From positions 1,860,001 through 1,924,000 of the forward strand of contig NZ_CP132976.1 in assembly GCF_030864005.1 (NCBI RefSeq): 64,000 nt of DNA, given 5' to 3'. The position numbers and the translations under genes are program-made. The notes below the pieces were generated by a model. That model saw only the letters and a list, made by a program, of their open reading frames with translations. It ran no database searches and was not told the origin of the DNA. Shown here piece by piece: positions 43,829 to 52,601 of this stretch. This stretch comes from Achromobacter seleniivolatilans. Its GTDB lineage: Bacteria > Pseudomonadota > Gammaproteobacteria > Burkholderiales > Burkholderiaceae_B. Positions within the stretch are counted from its first letter, which is position 1. Each line of letters begins with the position of its first letter.

Positions 43829-44754
43829 GCCGCGGCTCCGGTATCCACGCCAAAGGCGCTGAACGGCTTGCCGAGCACCGCGTTGGAATGCCTGCCTTCA
43901 ACACCCACCGGCACATCGCCTTCAAGCGTGATGCGATACAGCACGCGTTCAGTATCCAGATAGGCAAAATCGCCCGGCCCCTGGTGCGCGGTTGCACGGT
44001 TATCCCAGAACGCTATGCTGCCCGGCTGCCAGCGGAAGCGCACGGTGTATTCGGGCCGGGTAATTTCTTCGAAGAACAAATTCAGCAGATGACGGCTTTC
44101 TTCCTCGTTCACATCTTTGATGCGGCGCGTGAAACCCGGGTTGACGAACAACGCGCGCTCACCCGTTTCAGGCAAAACGCGCACGACGGGATGCTCGGAC
44201 ACCAAGGGGCTTGCCTGAACGCGCTGCGCATAGACGGTCTGGTTTTCAAAGTCGCCGTTGTAGCCCCCGAACTGGTGTCGCGCCCACAGGCCGTCCGCCA
44301 GCGCGCGCAACGCCGGCGACAAGTGTTCGTAGGCTGCCACCAGATTGGTGAATATCGTGTCGCCGCCATAGGCGGGCACTTGCAGACCCGCACGGAGAAT
44401 GGACCCCGCCGGCGGGTTGACCACGCCCGTCACGTCGGTATGCCAGCGTTCACCGCGGCGGCCGGTCGTGGACTTGGATGAAATGGTGCGGATTTGCGGA
44501 TAGCCTTCAGGCGGATTCGCATCGTAGGGGTGCGCGGACGTTGGCCGGCCGAAGTACTGTGCAAAAGCCAGATGCTGCGCGTGGTCGATGTGCTGATCGC
44601 GGAAGAACACCACCTTCCAGCGCAATAGCGCGGCCTTGATCTGATCAACCTCGTCATCCGTCAAGGGCTGCGTCAAATCCACCCCGTGGATCTCCGCGCC
44701 AGTGAAGACGGAAAGCGGCCGGACGTCCAGCCGCGTGCGTTCTAAAGTGGTCAT
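43825..44754 (-). CDS. TauD/TfdA-family Fe(II)/2-oxoglutarate dioxygenase
   Basis: This 309-residue cytosolic enzyme has iron ligands His105 and Asp107 in ERWHTDVTG and a distal His in NRATAHQGPGDF. The 2-oxoglutarate-binding Arg is in RVLYRITLEG. The family releases sulfite from taurine and other sulfonates, or cleaves aryloxyalkanoates and sulfate esters. Length and the WHTDV motif are typical. It starts the TauD-Bug transcript and is adjacent to a cysteine-related cluster, so a sulfur-scavenging role is likely. The exact substrate is open. Confidence 0.88.
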   Translation of the reverse strand: MTTLERTRLDVRPLSVFTGAEIHGVDLTQPLTDDEVDQIKAALLRWKVVFFRDQHIDHAQHLAFAQYFGRPTSAHPYDANPPEGYPQIRTISSKSTTGRRGERWHTDVTGVVNPPAGSILRAGLQVPAYGGDTIFTNLVAAYEHLSPALRALADGLWARHQFGGYNGDFENQTVYAQRVQASPLVSEHPVVRVLPETGERALFVNPGFTRRIKDVNEEESRHLLNLFFEEITRPEYTVRFRWQPGSIAFWDNRATAHQGPGDFAYLDTERVLYRITLEGDVPVGVEGRHSNAVLGKPFSAFGVDTGAAA

Positions 44755-44872
44755 GTGCTACCCCTGTCTGTGTACCTTAAAAACAGAATAGGTGCGTCGC
44801 ACAGCCTCAACAAATACCGATACGCAATGTGAAAATAGCCTGATGCTGCCGCGTACCGGACGAGGCTCCAAC

Positions 44873-45775
44873 CTATGCCGGGTGCTTTTCCGTCAGAAAC
44901 GCCAGCATGCGCCGCGCCAATTCGCGTGGCTGTTCCTCGGGCAAATAATGGCCGCAGTCTTGCAACACCCCGCCTTGAAGATTTAGCGCAAGCGGCTTCA
45001 GTGCCTGATGCAAATCCGGCGCACTGCCCTGATCACCGCCCAGCGCCAGCACGGGCAAAGTCAGCGGTTTGTCGCGCAGTTCGCGGTTCTGGGCCGCGTC
45101 TTCATTGGCGGCGCGGTAGTAGCCCAGCATGCCGCGCAAGCCGCCCAACGTTTGATAGACACGTTCGTATTCATCAATGTCGGCGCGGCTGAATACGCCG
45201 GGCTTGTTCGCGGTTTTGCGTGAAAAAAACCATTCGATCAGGATGCGTTCGCGACCGGCCAGCAATGCTTCGGGCAGATCGGGCACGCTGTTGAACAAAA
45301 AGTGCCAGCTCTTCCAGTTGTCAGGCCCCAATTCAATCGATGGCTTCAACGTCACGCCAGGAATGTTCGCATCCAGCAGCACCAGGCGCTCGACCTCGCC
45401 GGGATAACGCGCCGCATAGGGATAGCCGACCCAAGCGCCAATATCGTGGCCCGCCAACGCATAACGCGTAAGGCCCAATGTGTGGAACAGGGCGCGCAGC
45501 CTCTCGCCCGTTGTGCGCGTATCGTAGCCGTCCAGCGGTTTGTCCGAGTCACCCTGACCGGGCAGGTCCACCGCGAAAACGCGGAAGTATGGCGCCAGCA
45601 GAGGCATCACGCGGCGCCAGGCATACCAGCTCTGCGGAAAACCCGCCAGCAGGATTAGTGGCGGGCCGGAGCCCCCCACCACCACGTGATAGCCCAAGCC
45701 ATCCACCCGCACCCTGCGGTGTTGGAACGTCACGCCGTCCAGCGTAAAGGCATCTGCATTGATCAATGTGTTCAT
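44873..45775 (-). CDS. Alpha/beta hydrolase (epoxide-hydrolase/dehalogenase-like)
   Basis: This 300-residue alpha/beta hydrolase has an oxyanion segment LLAGFPQSWYAWR and the nucleophile elbow AGHDIGAWVG with Asp as nucleophile. The catalytic His is in QDCGHYLPEEQP. Nucleophilic Asp places it with epoxide hydrolases and haloalkane/haloacetate dehalogenases instead of Ser esterases. It is downstream of pcp by 15 bp, so the two are probably cotranscribed; the functional link is unclear. Confidence 0.88.
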   Translation of the reverse strand: MNTLINADAFTLDGVTFQHRRVRVDGLGYHVVVGGSGPPLILLAGFPQSWYAWRRVMPLLAPYFRVFAVDLPGQGDSDKPLDGYDTRTTGERLRALFHTLGLTRYALAGHDIGAWVGYPYAARYPGEVERLVLLDANIPGVTLKPSIELGPDNWKSWHFLFNSVPDLPEALLAGRERILIEWFFSRKTANKPGVFSRADIDEYERVYQTLGGLRGMLGYYRAANEDAAQNRELRDKPLTLPVLALGGDQGSAPDLHQALKPLALNLQGGVLQDCGHYLPEEQPRELARRMLAFLTEKHPA

Positions 45776-45790
45776 CGTCTATTGCCCCAA

Positions 45791-46438
45791 TCAATGCAGC
45801 GCGCCGCCGACCGCTTTGATGTCGTTTTCCACCGATAGCGCCGTCGCCACCATGATCTGCACGCCGCGCACCAGCACGTCTAACGCCAAGCTCGGTTGGC
45901 CGGGGTGGCGCGTCGCCATTTCGGGCAGATAAGGCACGTGTACAAAGCCGCCGCGCAACGAAGGCCGTTCGGTCGCGATGTAGTGCGCCAGCCCGTAAAA
46001 GATGGTGTTGCAGTTGTAGGTGCCCGCTGTCGACGACACCGATGCAGGCACGCCCCCCGCATGCAAATCGCGCACGATCGCCTTGATGGGCAGCGTTGAG
46101 AAGTACGCGGCCGGCCCCCCCTGAACGATAGGTTCATCTACGGGCTGATGGCCTTCGTTATCGGGTATGCGCGCATCCACTACATTGATCGCTACCCGCT
46201 CCACCGAGATATCGCTGCGCCCGCCCGCCTGCCCCAAGCAAATAACCAGATCGGGCTGCACCTCTACGATCGCCTGCCGCAACACACCGACCACCTTGCC
46301 GATGACGCAAGGCAGCTGGCGCGCCACCAGGCGGGCGCCATTCACGGTCTGCCCGTCCAGAAGGCGCGCGGCCTCCCAGGACGGATTCAGCGTTTCGCCA
46401 TCAAATGGTTCGATTCCGGTGATGAGTACGATGGGCAT
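45791..46438 (-). CDS. pcp: Pyrrolidone-carboxylate (pyroglutamyl) peptidase
   Basis: This 215-residue cytosolic Cys peptidase (family C15) removes N-terminal pyroglutamate from peptides. The triad is Glu80 ([10 protein letters not shown]), Cys143 ([13 protein letters not shown]) and His167 ([11 protein letters not shown]), at the spacing expected for the family. The N-terminus [20 protein letters not shown] is typical, which favours the ATG at 46438 over the upstream ATG. It is divergent from a LysR gene. Confidence 0.94.
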   Translation of the reverse strand: MPIVLITGIEPFDGETLNPSWEAARLLDGQTVNGARLVARQLPCVIGKVVGVLRQAIVEVQPDLVICLGQAGGRSDISVERVAINVVDARIPDNEGHQPVDEPIVQGGPAAYFSTLPIKAIVRDLHAGGVPASVSSTAGTYNCNTIFYGLAHYIATERPSLRGGFVHVPYLPEMATRHPGQPSLALDVLVRGVQIMVATALSVENDIKAVGGALH

Positions 46439-46499
46439 TGCAGGTTCCTTTTTTGTATCCATGCCGAACATGGTAGAAGCCACGCAATGAATTGTTGAA

Positions 46500-46527
46500 A
46501 TCGATAATTGTTATTCGTAATATTGAT
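46500..46527. promoter_or_regulatory. Imperfect inverted repeat between pcp and LysR
   Basis: ATCGATAAT (46500-46508) and AATATTGAT (46519-46527) match as a dyad at 7 of 9 positions with a 10-nt spacer, in an AT-rich promoter 4 bp before the LysR ATG. This is a plausible LysR site. Confidence 0.38.
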
Positions 46528-46530
46528 CAC

Positions 46531-47457
46531 ATGAATTTATCTGCTGTGGACCTCAACTTGCTCGTCGCGTTCGAAGCGCTGTACGAAACGCGCAATGTCA
46601 CGCTGGCTGGCCAGCGCATTCATCGCGCCCAGCCCTCGGTCAGCAGCGCGCTGAACCGTTTGCGCCGCGTTTTCAATGACGAACTATTCCTGCGTACGGC
46701 CGACGGCATGCAGCCCACGGCACATGCCACCGCGCTGATGCCCGCCATCAGCAGCGCGCTGGACCAGATTCGCCGGGCGCTGGAACAAGGCGCAGGCTTT
46801 GACCCAACTGCCGCGCATGGCAGACGCTTCACCCTGGCCGCCAGTGACTACGCCGATGTGGTCATCGTTCCCCATATCGTGGCCCGATTACGGCGCGAAG
46901 CGCCTACCGCCGATTTGCGCGTGGCGCGGCTGGACCGCAGTCTGATTTACGAACAGTTGGACAACGGCACCGTCGACATCGCCATTGGCGGGCACCTGAC
47001 GCCGCCCAAGCGCATGCGCGTCACACCCTTGTACGAAGAGCGCTTCGTGTGCATTGCCGACAAACAGCACCCGGGCCTGCGCGGCCGCAAGCTGAACCTG
47101 GACCGCTATGTGGCGTTGCCGCACGCCTTGTTTGCGCCGAGTGACGACGGTTCAGCGCGCGGCGTGGTGGATGCCAGTCTGGCAAAACTGGGGCGCAAGC
47201 GCCGTGTGGCCTGCACCTTTGCGCATATTGTCGCCCTGCCCCACGCCGTCGCCGGCACCGATTTGATCGCCACCCTGGCGCGGCGGGCGGCGCTGCGGCT
47301 GGCGGGCAGCCAAATTACGCTGCGGCCGCTTCCGCCCGAGATTGACCCCGGTCCCTTTGGCATCGACATGGTCAGCAGCCGGCGCGCGCCGGCAGACGCC
47401 GCCCTGGCATGGTTGCAGGACCTGATCAGCAATGCGGTCAAGGATCTGGGCGCCTGA
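46531..47457 (+). CDS. LysR-family regulator divergent from pcp
   Basis: This 308-residue regulator begins MNLSAVDLNLLVAFEALYET; 13 upstream codons in frame lie in the promoter. The helix-turn-helix is NVTLAGQRIHRAQPSVSSAL. The effector domain shows the NodD/LinR-like features DELFLRTADGMQPT and DIAIGGHL. It is probably the regulator of the divergent pcp-hydrolase operon. It ends 3 bp from the convergent lipoprotein gene. Confidence 0.88.
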   Translation: MNLSAVDLNLLVAFEALYETRNVTLAGQRIHRAQPSVSSALNRLRRVFNDELFLRTADGMQPTAHATALMPAISSALDQIRRALEQGAGFDPTAAHGRRFTLAASDYADVVIVPHIVARLRREAPTADLRVARLDRSLIYEQLDNGTVDIAIGGHLTPPKRMRVTPLYEERFVCIADKQHPGLRGRKLNLDRYVALPHALFAPSDDGSARGVVDASLAKLGRKRRVACTFAHIVALPHAVAGTDLIATLARRAALRLAGSQITLRPLPPEIDPGPFGIDMVSSRRAPADAALAWLQDLISNAVKDLGA

Positions 47458-47460
47458 CGG

Positions 47461-48144
47461 CTACAGCCCGGGCACCGTGTCAAAGCCCGAGAAGAACGCG
47501 CAGTGGCCCGGATAACCGGGCCGCGCGTCGCAGGCCTTCAGGCAGCCCGGCTTGCCGCCAGGAAAGCTGGCCGCAACCGACATCCCGAAACCATACGTGG
47601 GCGTTGTGACGTCGAAACTCGTTTCGCACACTTGTTTGGTGGTGTATGTGAACGTCATGCCTTCACGACGGCCATTGACTGTGAATGCCACCTGGAAACT
47701 GTCCAGGCTGCGCCAACCTTCGCGCGGAAGCACCAGAAATCGATAACGCTTTTCGTCCAGGCGCTGGCCAAAAATTTTCAGTTTGGCGGTGGTCGAATCT
47801 ACCTTTGGTGACGGATATGGCAAGGCCAGCAGCGCCCGCGGGTCCCCCAGCACTCCCAGATCAAACCCCACTCCCTTCTGATAGAACGGAACGTCGATGC
47901 TGGGATAGCCGGAATATTCAACGCGCGGCTCGCCCCCTTCGTAGGAATTCATCTTGGGCTCATAGTCCGGCGTCTGCGCAAAAGTCACGTCTACGGTCAG
48001 CACAACGTCTGCCGGATTGGCGTCTTCGGCGCGCACGTGCTTCTCGAAGATACCGCCCCGGCTTACACACCCGGCAAGCAGCACGGCCAGCGCCAGCGGC
48101 AACAGTTGCGCGCGCCGGATCATACGCAGAGCATTCAGCATCAT
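47461..48144 (-). CDS. Uncharacterised lipoprotein
   Basis: This 227-residue protein begins MMLNALRMIRRAQLLPLALA and has a lipobox LLAGC near residue 26, so it should be lipid-anchored. The mature part has SGYPSIDVPFYQKGVG, a long beta-rich region and paired Cys residues near the end (GCLKACDARPGYPGHC). I do not recognise the family. AGGAG precedes the ATG by 8 nt within the end of the upstream gene. It is coupled to the periplasmic protein gene at 48146-49033, and the two probably act together in the envelope. Confidence 0.75.
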   Translation of the reverse strand: MMLNALRMIRRAQLLPLALAVLLAGCVSRGGIFEKHVRAEDANPADVVLTVDVTFAQTPDYEPKMNSYEGGEPRVEYSGYPSIDVPFYQKGVGFDLGVLGDPRALLALPYPSPKVDSTTAKLKIFGQRLDEKRYRFLVLPREGWRSLDSFQVAFTVNGRREGMTFTYTTKQVCETSFDVTTPTYGFGMSVAASFPGGKPGCLKACDARPGYPGHCAFFSGFDTVPGL

Positions 48145-48145
48145 G

Positions 48146-49033
48146 TCACCGCTCCTGTTTGATCGGGGCGGAAAGCAATCCCTGCCCAATGAGTTGCCAG
48201 CCGTCTTTGCTTTGCTGCCATCGGAAATTCCGGTTGATCCATTCCGCTTTCAAGTTGTCGTAAAGACGGCGCTGATCGATGCGCTTGCCTTCGTCCAACG
48301 CCTTCTTGGCGATGGCGGAGCTTTCATCCCACGCGGCTTTGAATGCCTTGCTTTGCAAGGCGCGCGTGAATGGCACGCTGGCGTATGGCCCTTGGCCGGC
48401 CGCGCTCAGGCGGATTTCATTGTCCAGCAGCAACGCGCCGCTGCCATTGTCTGGCGACACGGACACCAGCCCGGGCACAGATTGCAGGTATTCCTTGGGC
48501 CGCAAATGTTCAAACCACAACACTTGGGCCGTAGACGTCACCAACGCGCGCGAGCCCGCCGTGAACAGCAGCACGTCCTGCCTGCCCGGTTGCGCCAGCC
48601 CCATATCCGGGTCGCGCACGTCCACAGTGGGACTCAGCACGCGCGCAAGCGGCGTATCGTTTTGCACCGCGATCAGTATTGTGCCCACGCCCATGAAGTC
48701 GTTCGACACGGCCAGCAACACGGGCTGACCGCCGATCATCGGGCCCAGTGGCTTCACCGAAATGAATTCATAGGCGTTCAAGGGCCGATAGGCGCGTCCA
48801 CGGTATTGAATCTGGCGCAGCCGGGAGCCTTGGTTTCCTACCAGCTGAAAATCGCCTAGCGACTCGCTGACCTTGCCGTACCCGGGAGCGGGCGCAGGCG
48901 CAGTGGTCTGAGCCTGCGCGGCAAGCGGCATCAAAAGGGTCAACACCAGCGCAATATGCGCGCAGGCGGCAAATCTGCGGACGGCAACGGTCTGAATCAA
49001 AGAGGGCACGGCTTCCTTGGCGGGCAGGCGCAC
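48146..49033 (-). CDS. Uncharacterised periplasmic protein
   Basis: This 295-residue protein has a signal peptide (AHIALVLTLLMPLAAQAQ). No family is recognised. The middle part contains IGGQPVLLAVSNDFMGVGTI and VLLFTAGSRALVTSTAQVLWFE, suggesting a beta-rich fold. The start shown is a GTG; a downstream TTG is possible because the ribosome site is weak. Its stop codon lies 1 bp from the lipoprotein start, forming a two-gene operon. Confidence 0.72.
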   Translation of the reverse strand: MRLPAKEAVPSLIQTVAVRRFAACAHIALVLTLLMPLAAQAQTTAPAPAPGYGKVSESLGDFQLVGNQGSRLRQIQYRGRAYRPLNAYEFISVKPLGPMIGGQPVLLAVSNDFMGVGTILIAVQNDTPLARVLSPTVDVRDPDMGLAQPGRQDVLLFTAGSRALVTSTAQVLWFEHLRPKEYLQSVPGLVSVSPDNGSGALLLDNEIRLSAAGQGPYASVPFTRALQSKAFKAAWDESSAIAKKALDEGKRIDQRRLYDNLKAEWINRNFRWQQSKDGWQLIGQGLLSAPIKQER

Positions 49034-49087
49034 ATAAACAGAGAGCCCGCATTCTAGGCCAGATGCCAGGAACCGATGGCCGCGCCG

Positions 49088-50251
49088 TTACGCGCTGGTC
49101 AGTTGCACTACGCAGTCCGCGTTTACCGCGTTCAAGTCCACCACGCCCAGCAGCCCCATATTGCGCCGAACTTCTTCAACGATCAGCGCAATCGCATGCG
49201 CCACGCCGTGCTGGCCCCCTACCGCCGCCGCATAGTTGAACGGCCGCCCCACGAAAACGCAACGCGCCCCCAGAGCCATCGCCTTCAACACATCCGAGCC
49301 GCGCCGCACGCCGCTATCAAGCATCACGTCGATGCCGCCCGCTGCCTCGACAATGGCGGGCAAGGCTTTCAATGGCGAAATGCTGCCGTCCAACTGCCTG
49401 CCGCCATGATTCGACACGATGATTCCATCCATACCTTGCGCACGTGCCGCACGCGCATCGTCCGGATGCAGAATGCCTTTGATCACCATCTGGCCCTTCC
49501 AGCGCCGGCGGATTGCCGCCACATGCTGCCAGTTCAAATGACCGCGATCCGAGAAATCGCGCAGCACATTGGCTGACAGGATCGGCGCGCCACGCGTCGC
49601 ATAGTTGTTTTCAAAGTGCGGCATGCCATGGCGCAACAGTGTGCGCAGAAACGTGCCGAACAGCCATCGCGGATGCGTTATGCCTTGCCAGGCAAGTCCC
49701 ACACTGGGACGCAATGGCGTGGAGAAACCCGCGCGCACATTGTTCTCGCGATTTGCAGCAACAGGCGTATCTACCGTCAACACCAGGGTAGACACGCCCG
49801 CCGCCGCAACGCGATCGATCAGCGCGGAAATCTGCGCATCATCGCCGGGCAGATAGGCTTGGAACCAGGTTCCAGGCGCGGCTTGCATCACGTCTTCCAG
49901 ACGGATCAGAGAGGACCCGCTCATGATGCACGGCACACCGGCCTCTGCTGCCGCGCGGGCCAGCACAATGTCTCCGCGATAGCTGGACAAGGCAGAAATA
50001 CCCATCGGCGCGACGCCCACCGGCGCGTTGTATTCACGGCCCAGCACCGTGGCGCGCGTGCTGCGCGCCGACACATCGACCAGCACTTTTGGCCGGAAGC
50101 CATATTGCGCAAAGGCGGATCGGTTACCGCGTTCAGACTGCCCGTCTTCCACGGCGCCCGACACATAGGCATAAATGGGTTTGGGCAGACGCTTCCTGGC
50201 CGCAGCCTGGAAATCATGCAGACTGAGCAAGTGGCGCAAGGGGTCGGACAT
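49088..50251 (-). CDS. FMN-dependent alpha-hydroxyacid oxidase/dehydrogenase (LldD-like)
   Basis: This 387-residue TIM-barrel flavoenzyme opens MSDPLRHLLSLHDFQAAARK. FMN and active-site motifs are VAPMGISAL, the catalytic His and Arg in VSNHGGRQLDG, and DSGVRRGSDVLKAMALGA. It oxidises an L-2-hydroxy acid such as lactate, glycolate or mandelate to the 2-oxo acid. GGAG lies 8 nt before the ATG at 50251; a 9-codon upstream extension is possible but unneeded. It is divergent from a LysR gene, beyond which lie a D-2-hydroxyacid dehydrogenase and a Bug receptor, so the locus appears to process hydroxy acids. Confidence 0.9.
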   Translation of the reverse strand: MSDPLRHLLSLHDFQAAARKRLPKPIYAYVSGAVEDGQSERGNRSAFAQYGFRPKVLVDVSARSTRATVLGREYNAPVGVAPMGISALSSYRGDIVLARAAAEAGVPCIMSGSSLIRLEDVMQAAPGTWFQAYLPGDDAQISALIDRVAAAGVSTLVLTVDTPVAANRENNVRAGFSTPLRPSVGLAWQGITHPRWLFGTFLRTLLRHGMPHFENNYATRGAPILSANVLRDFSDRGHLNWQHVAAIRRRWKGQMVIKGILHPDDARAARAQGMDGIIVSNHGGRQLDGSISPLKALPAIVEAAGGIDVMLDSGVRRGSDVLKAMALGARCVFVGRPFNYAAAVGGQHGVAHAIALIVEEVRRNMGLLGVVDLNAVNADCVVQLTSA

Positions 50252-50341
50252 GCTGGGGCTCCTGGCGGCGGCTGGCAAATGGGTGGCAGCCGCAAGATGA
50301 CAACGATGATGGCGGATGACTATAGGCGCGCACCCTGTTTG

Positions 50342-50358
50342 AATAAAGTGACTTTATT
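50342..50358. promoter_or_regulatory. 17-bp perfect palindrome between hydroxyacid oxidase and LysR
   Basis: AATAAAGT (50342-50349), G, ACTTTATT (50351-50358) is a perfect dyad 47 bp before the LysR start in the divergent promoter. A direct repeat TACGCTT follows (50362-50368 and 50371-50377). A LysR operator is the likely role. Confidence 0.58.
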
Positions 50359-50405
50359 GACTACGCTTATTACGCTTTTATTCACCCTCACCTCCACCCG
50401 CCCCC

Positions 50406-51305
50406 ATGACGCTCAAGCAACTCGAAGCCTTTTACTGGGCCGCCACGTGCAAGAACTTTGCCATTGCCGCCAATCGGCTGAATATCTCGGTGTCGTCGCT
50501 GTCCAAGCGAATTGGCGAGCTTGAGGCATCCATTGGCGCCGATCTGTTCAACCGCAGCGCGCGCAGCGCCACGTTGACAGCGCTGGGTGAACAACTGGTG
50601 CAGCACGCCAAGGATCTGCTGCGCAATGCAGACCAGTTCATGCAGCAGGCCAATAACAATCTGGCGTACTCCGGGCGCTGCCGTTTCGGGGCGGGCGAGC
50701 TCACCTCGCTGACCTGGATGCCGCGATTGATTGAAGCGATCCAGCGCGCGCACCCCAATCTGCTCGTGGAGCCGTTTGTAGGCGTGGGCGAACTGGTGGA
50801 ACAGGGCCTGGAAGAAGGCGATCTGGATTTCGCGGTGATCGCCGGGCCGTCTACACGCGCGTCGATCGCTTCTCACCTGATCGGCAGCGCCGAATTCGAA
50901 TGGGTCGCATCGCCGCGCGCAGTACCGAATCCCGCCGCCCTGACGCCCGCGGACTTGCCCGGGCTGACTCTGATCACCCAGCCGCAAAGCTCAGGCGCGA
51001 TCCGCATGCTGGACGACTGGCTGACCGAACAAGGCGTGTCGCCAGGCCGCAATCAGTGTTGCAACAGCTGGGGCGCCATTGCGGGCATGCTGCGCCAGGG
51101 CTTGGGCCTGGGTTTTCTGCCGACCGCCTGGGCGCATATCCTGATTCAACGCGGCGACCTGCGTCGCCTTCCAGGTTTCCCGCCTCTGCGGCCGTTGCCA
51201 TACACCTTTGAGTGGCGCCGGGACGACACTCGCCCCATGCTGCACACTCTGCGCGTGCTGGCGCAAGACACATTGGAATTCAGCGCGCCCGCCGGAATGG
51301 TGTAA
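50406..51305 (+). CDS. LysR-family regulator of the hydroxyacid cluster
   Basis: This 299-residue regulator begins MTLKQLEAFYWAATCKNFAI, with helix-turn-helix AANRLNISVSSLSKRIGELE. The effector domain shows FGAGELTSLTWMPRLIEAI and DFAVIAGPS. It is divergent from the FMN hydroxyacid oxidase and precedes the D-2-hydroxyacid dehydrogenase in the same direction (187-bp gap), so it may control both. The palindrome at 50342-50358 lies in the shared promoter. Confidence 0.9.
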   Translation: MTLKQLEAFYWAATCKNFAIAANRLNISVSSLSKRIGELEASIGADLFNRSARSATLTALGEQLVQHAKDLLRNADQFMQQANNNLAYSGRCRFGAGELTSLTWMPRLIEAIQRAHPNLLVEPFVGVGELVEQGLEEGDLDFAVIAGPSTRASIASHLIGSAEFEWVASPRAVPNPAALTPADLPGLTLITQPQSSGAIRMLDDWLTEQGVSPGRNQCCNSWGAIAGMLRQGLGLGFLPTAWAHILIQRGDLRRLPGFPPLRPLPYTFEWRRDDTRPMLHTLRVLAQDTLEFSAPAGMV

Positions 51306-51492
51306 AGCCCCCACTGTGTCGGAAAAGTATTTCATTTGATAGAAAATTATTCGCTTTATCTCCATATTCTGCGCAGGTAGAGTCGCTGCATAAGCTGACC
51401 CGCCCTACCTGGAGACAACGCGCAATGCCGGTATTTTCTGCTCCCCTGCCCCTGAGCCCCAACAGGTTTGCCGTCCACGCCAGGGGCGCGCT

Positions 51493-52530
51493 GTGACAAA
51501 TCCCCTGCAAAACAAAAGACTCTGCCGGCTGGATCTGTGGCTGAACCCGGTGTTCGACCAGATCATCAGCGCTGAACCCGGCATCGCGCTGTCGGTGCTG
51601 CCCGCAAGAGGCGACGATGCCCGCACACTGGCTGGCTTGAAAACCGCTCACGCCTATCACGTGTCCGCCGCGAAAGACGAACTGCCCCGGCAGTGGTTCG
51701 TCAGTGCAGAACTGATCGCGCAATGCCCTGATCTTGTTTGCGTATCTTCTGGCGGCGCTGGCTATGACACGGTTGATGTGCCTGCCTGCACGGCAGCCGG
51801 CATCGCCGTCGTAAACCAGGCCGGCGGCAATGCCGCGTCGGTCGCGGAACACACCTACGCCTTGTTGTTGGCCGTGCAACGCCGCGTGGTCGAATCGCAC
51901 AACCGCCTGCGCCACGACTCGGGTTTTTCACGTGAAGACCTGATGGGCCATGAAATCAATGGCACCGTCATCGGGCTGGTCGGCCTGGGACAGATTGGCA
52001 CACGCGTCGCCCGCATCGCTCAAGGCTTTGGCCTGCGCGTGATCGCGCATGACCCCCTGCTGGATGCAGAGACCATCCGCCAACGGGGAGCCGAACCGGT
52101 CAGTCTGGCCGACCTGCTGGCCCAATCCGATGTGGTGTCTTTGCACTGCCCGCTGGACGCGTCCACACGCGGCCTGTTCAACGCGGCCGCCTTTGCTGCA
52201 ATGAAACCCGGCGCCGTGTTCCTGTCGACCGCACGCGGCGGCATCCACGACGAAGACGCGCTTTATGACGCACTGCGCGGCGGCCACCTGCGCGGCGCCG
52301 GCCTGGACGTCTGGCAACAGGAACCGCCGCCCGCTAACGCGCCGCTGCTGGGCTTGCCCAACGTCGTCGCCACCTTTCACACGGCGGGCGTTACCCACGA
52401 GGCGCGGCGCAATGTGGCGCAGTCTTCTGCGGCCCAACTTGCCGCCATGCTGCGAGGCGAACGCCCGCCGCAACTGATCAACCCCGAGGTCTGGCCAGTG
52501 GCCGCGGAGCGCATCGCAAAACTGAAGTAG
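51493..52530 (+). CDS. D-isomer-specific 2-hydroxyacid dehydrogenase
   Basis: This 345-residue NAD(P)-dependent enzyme starts at GTG (MTNPLQNKRLCRLDLW). The Rossmann fingerprint is VIGLVGLGQIGTRVA. The catalytic Arg is near ARGGIHDEDAL, the Glu in VWQQEPPPANAP and the His in FHTAGVTHEA, where HxxG is typically CGxHxxG. It reduces a 2-oxo acid to the D-2-hydroxy acid or the reverse. A Bug receptor gene follows after 71 bp, suggesting the receptor binds the same hydroxy or oxo acid. Confidence 0.88.
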   Translation: MTNPLQNKRLCRLDLWLNPVFDQIISAEPGIALSVLPARGDDARTLAGLKTAHAYHVSAAKDELPRQWFVSAELIAQCPDLVCVSSGGAGYDTVDVPACTAAGIAVVNQAGGNAASVAEHTYALLLAVQRRVVESHNRLRHDSGFSREDLMGHEINGTVIGLVGLGQIGTRVARIAQGFGLRVIAHDPLLDAETIRQRGAEPVSLADLLAQSDVVSLHCPLDASTRGLFNAAAFAAMKPGAVFLSTARGGIHDEDALYDALRGGHLRGAGLDVWQQEPPPANAPLLGLPNVVATFHTAGVTHEARRNVAQSSAAQLAAMLRGERPPQLINPEVWPVAAERIAKLK

Positions 52531-52601
52531 GCACTAAGTCGTACCCCCGACACAAAACAGCGCGGCACAAAGCCGCCGACCCATCCCGCGAGGAGACAAC
52601 C

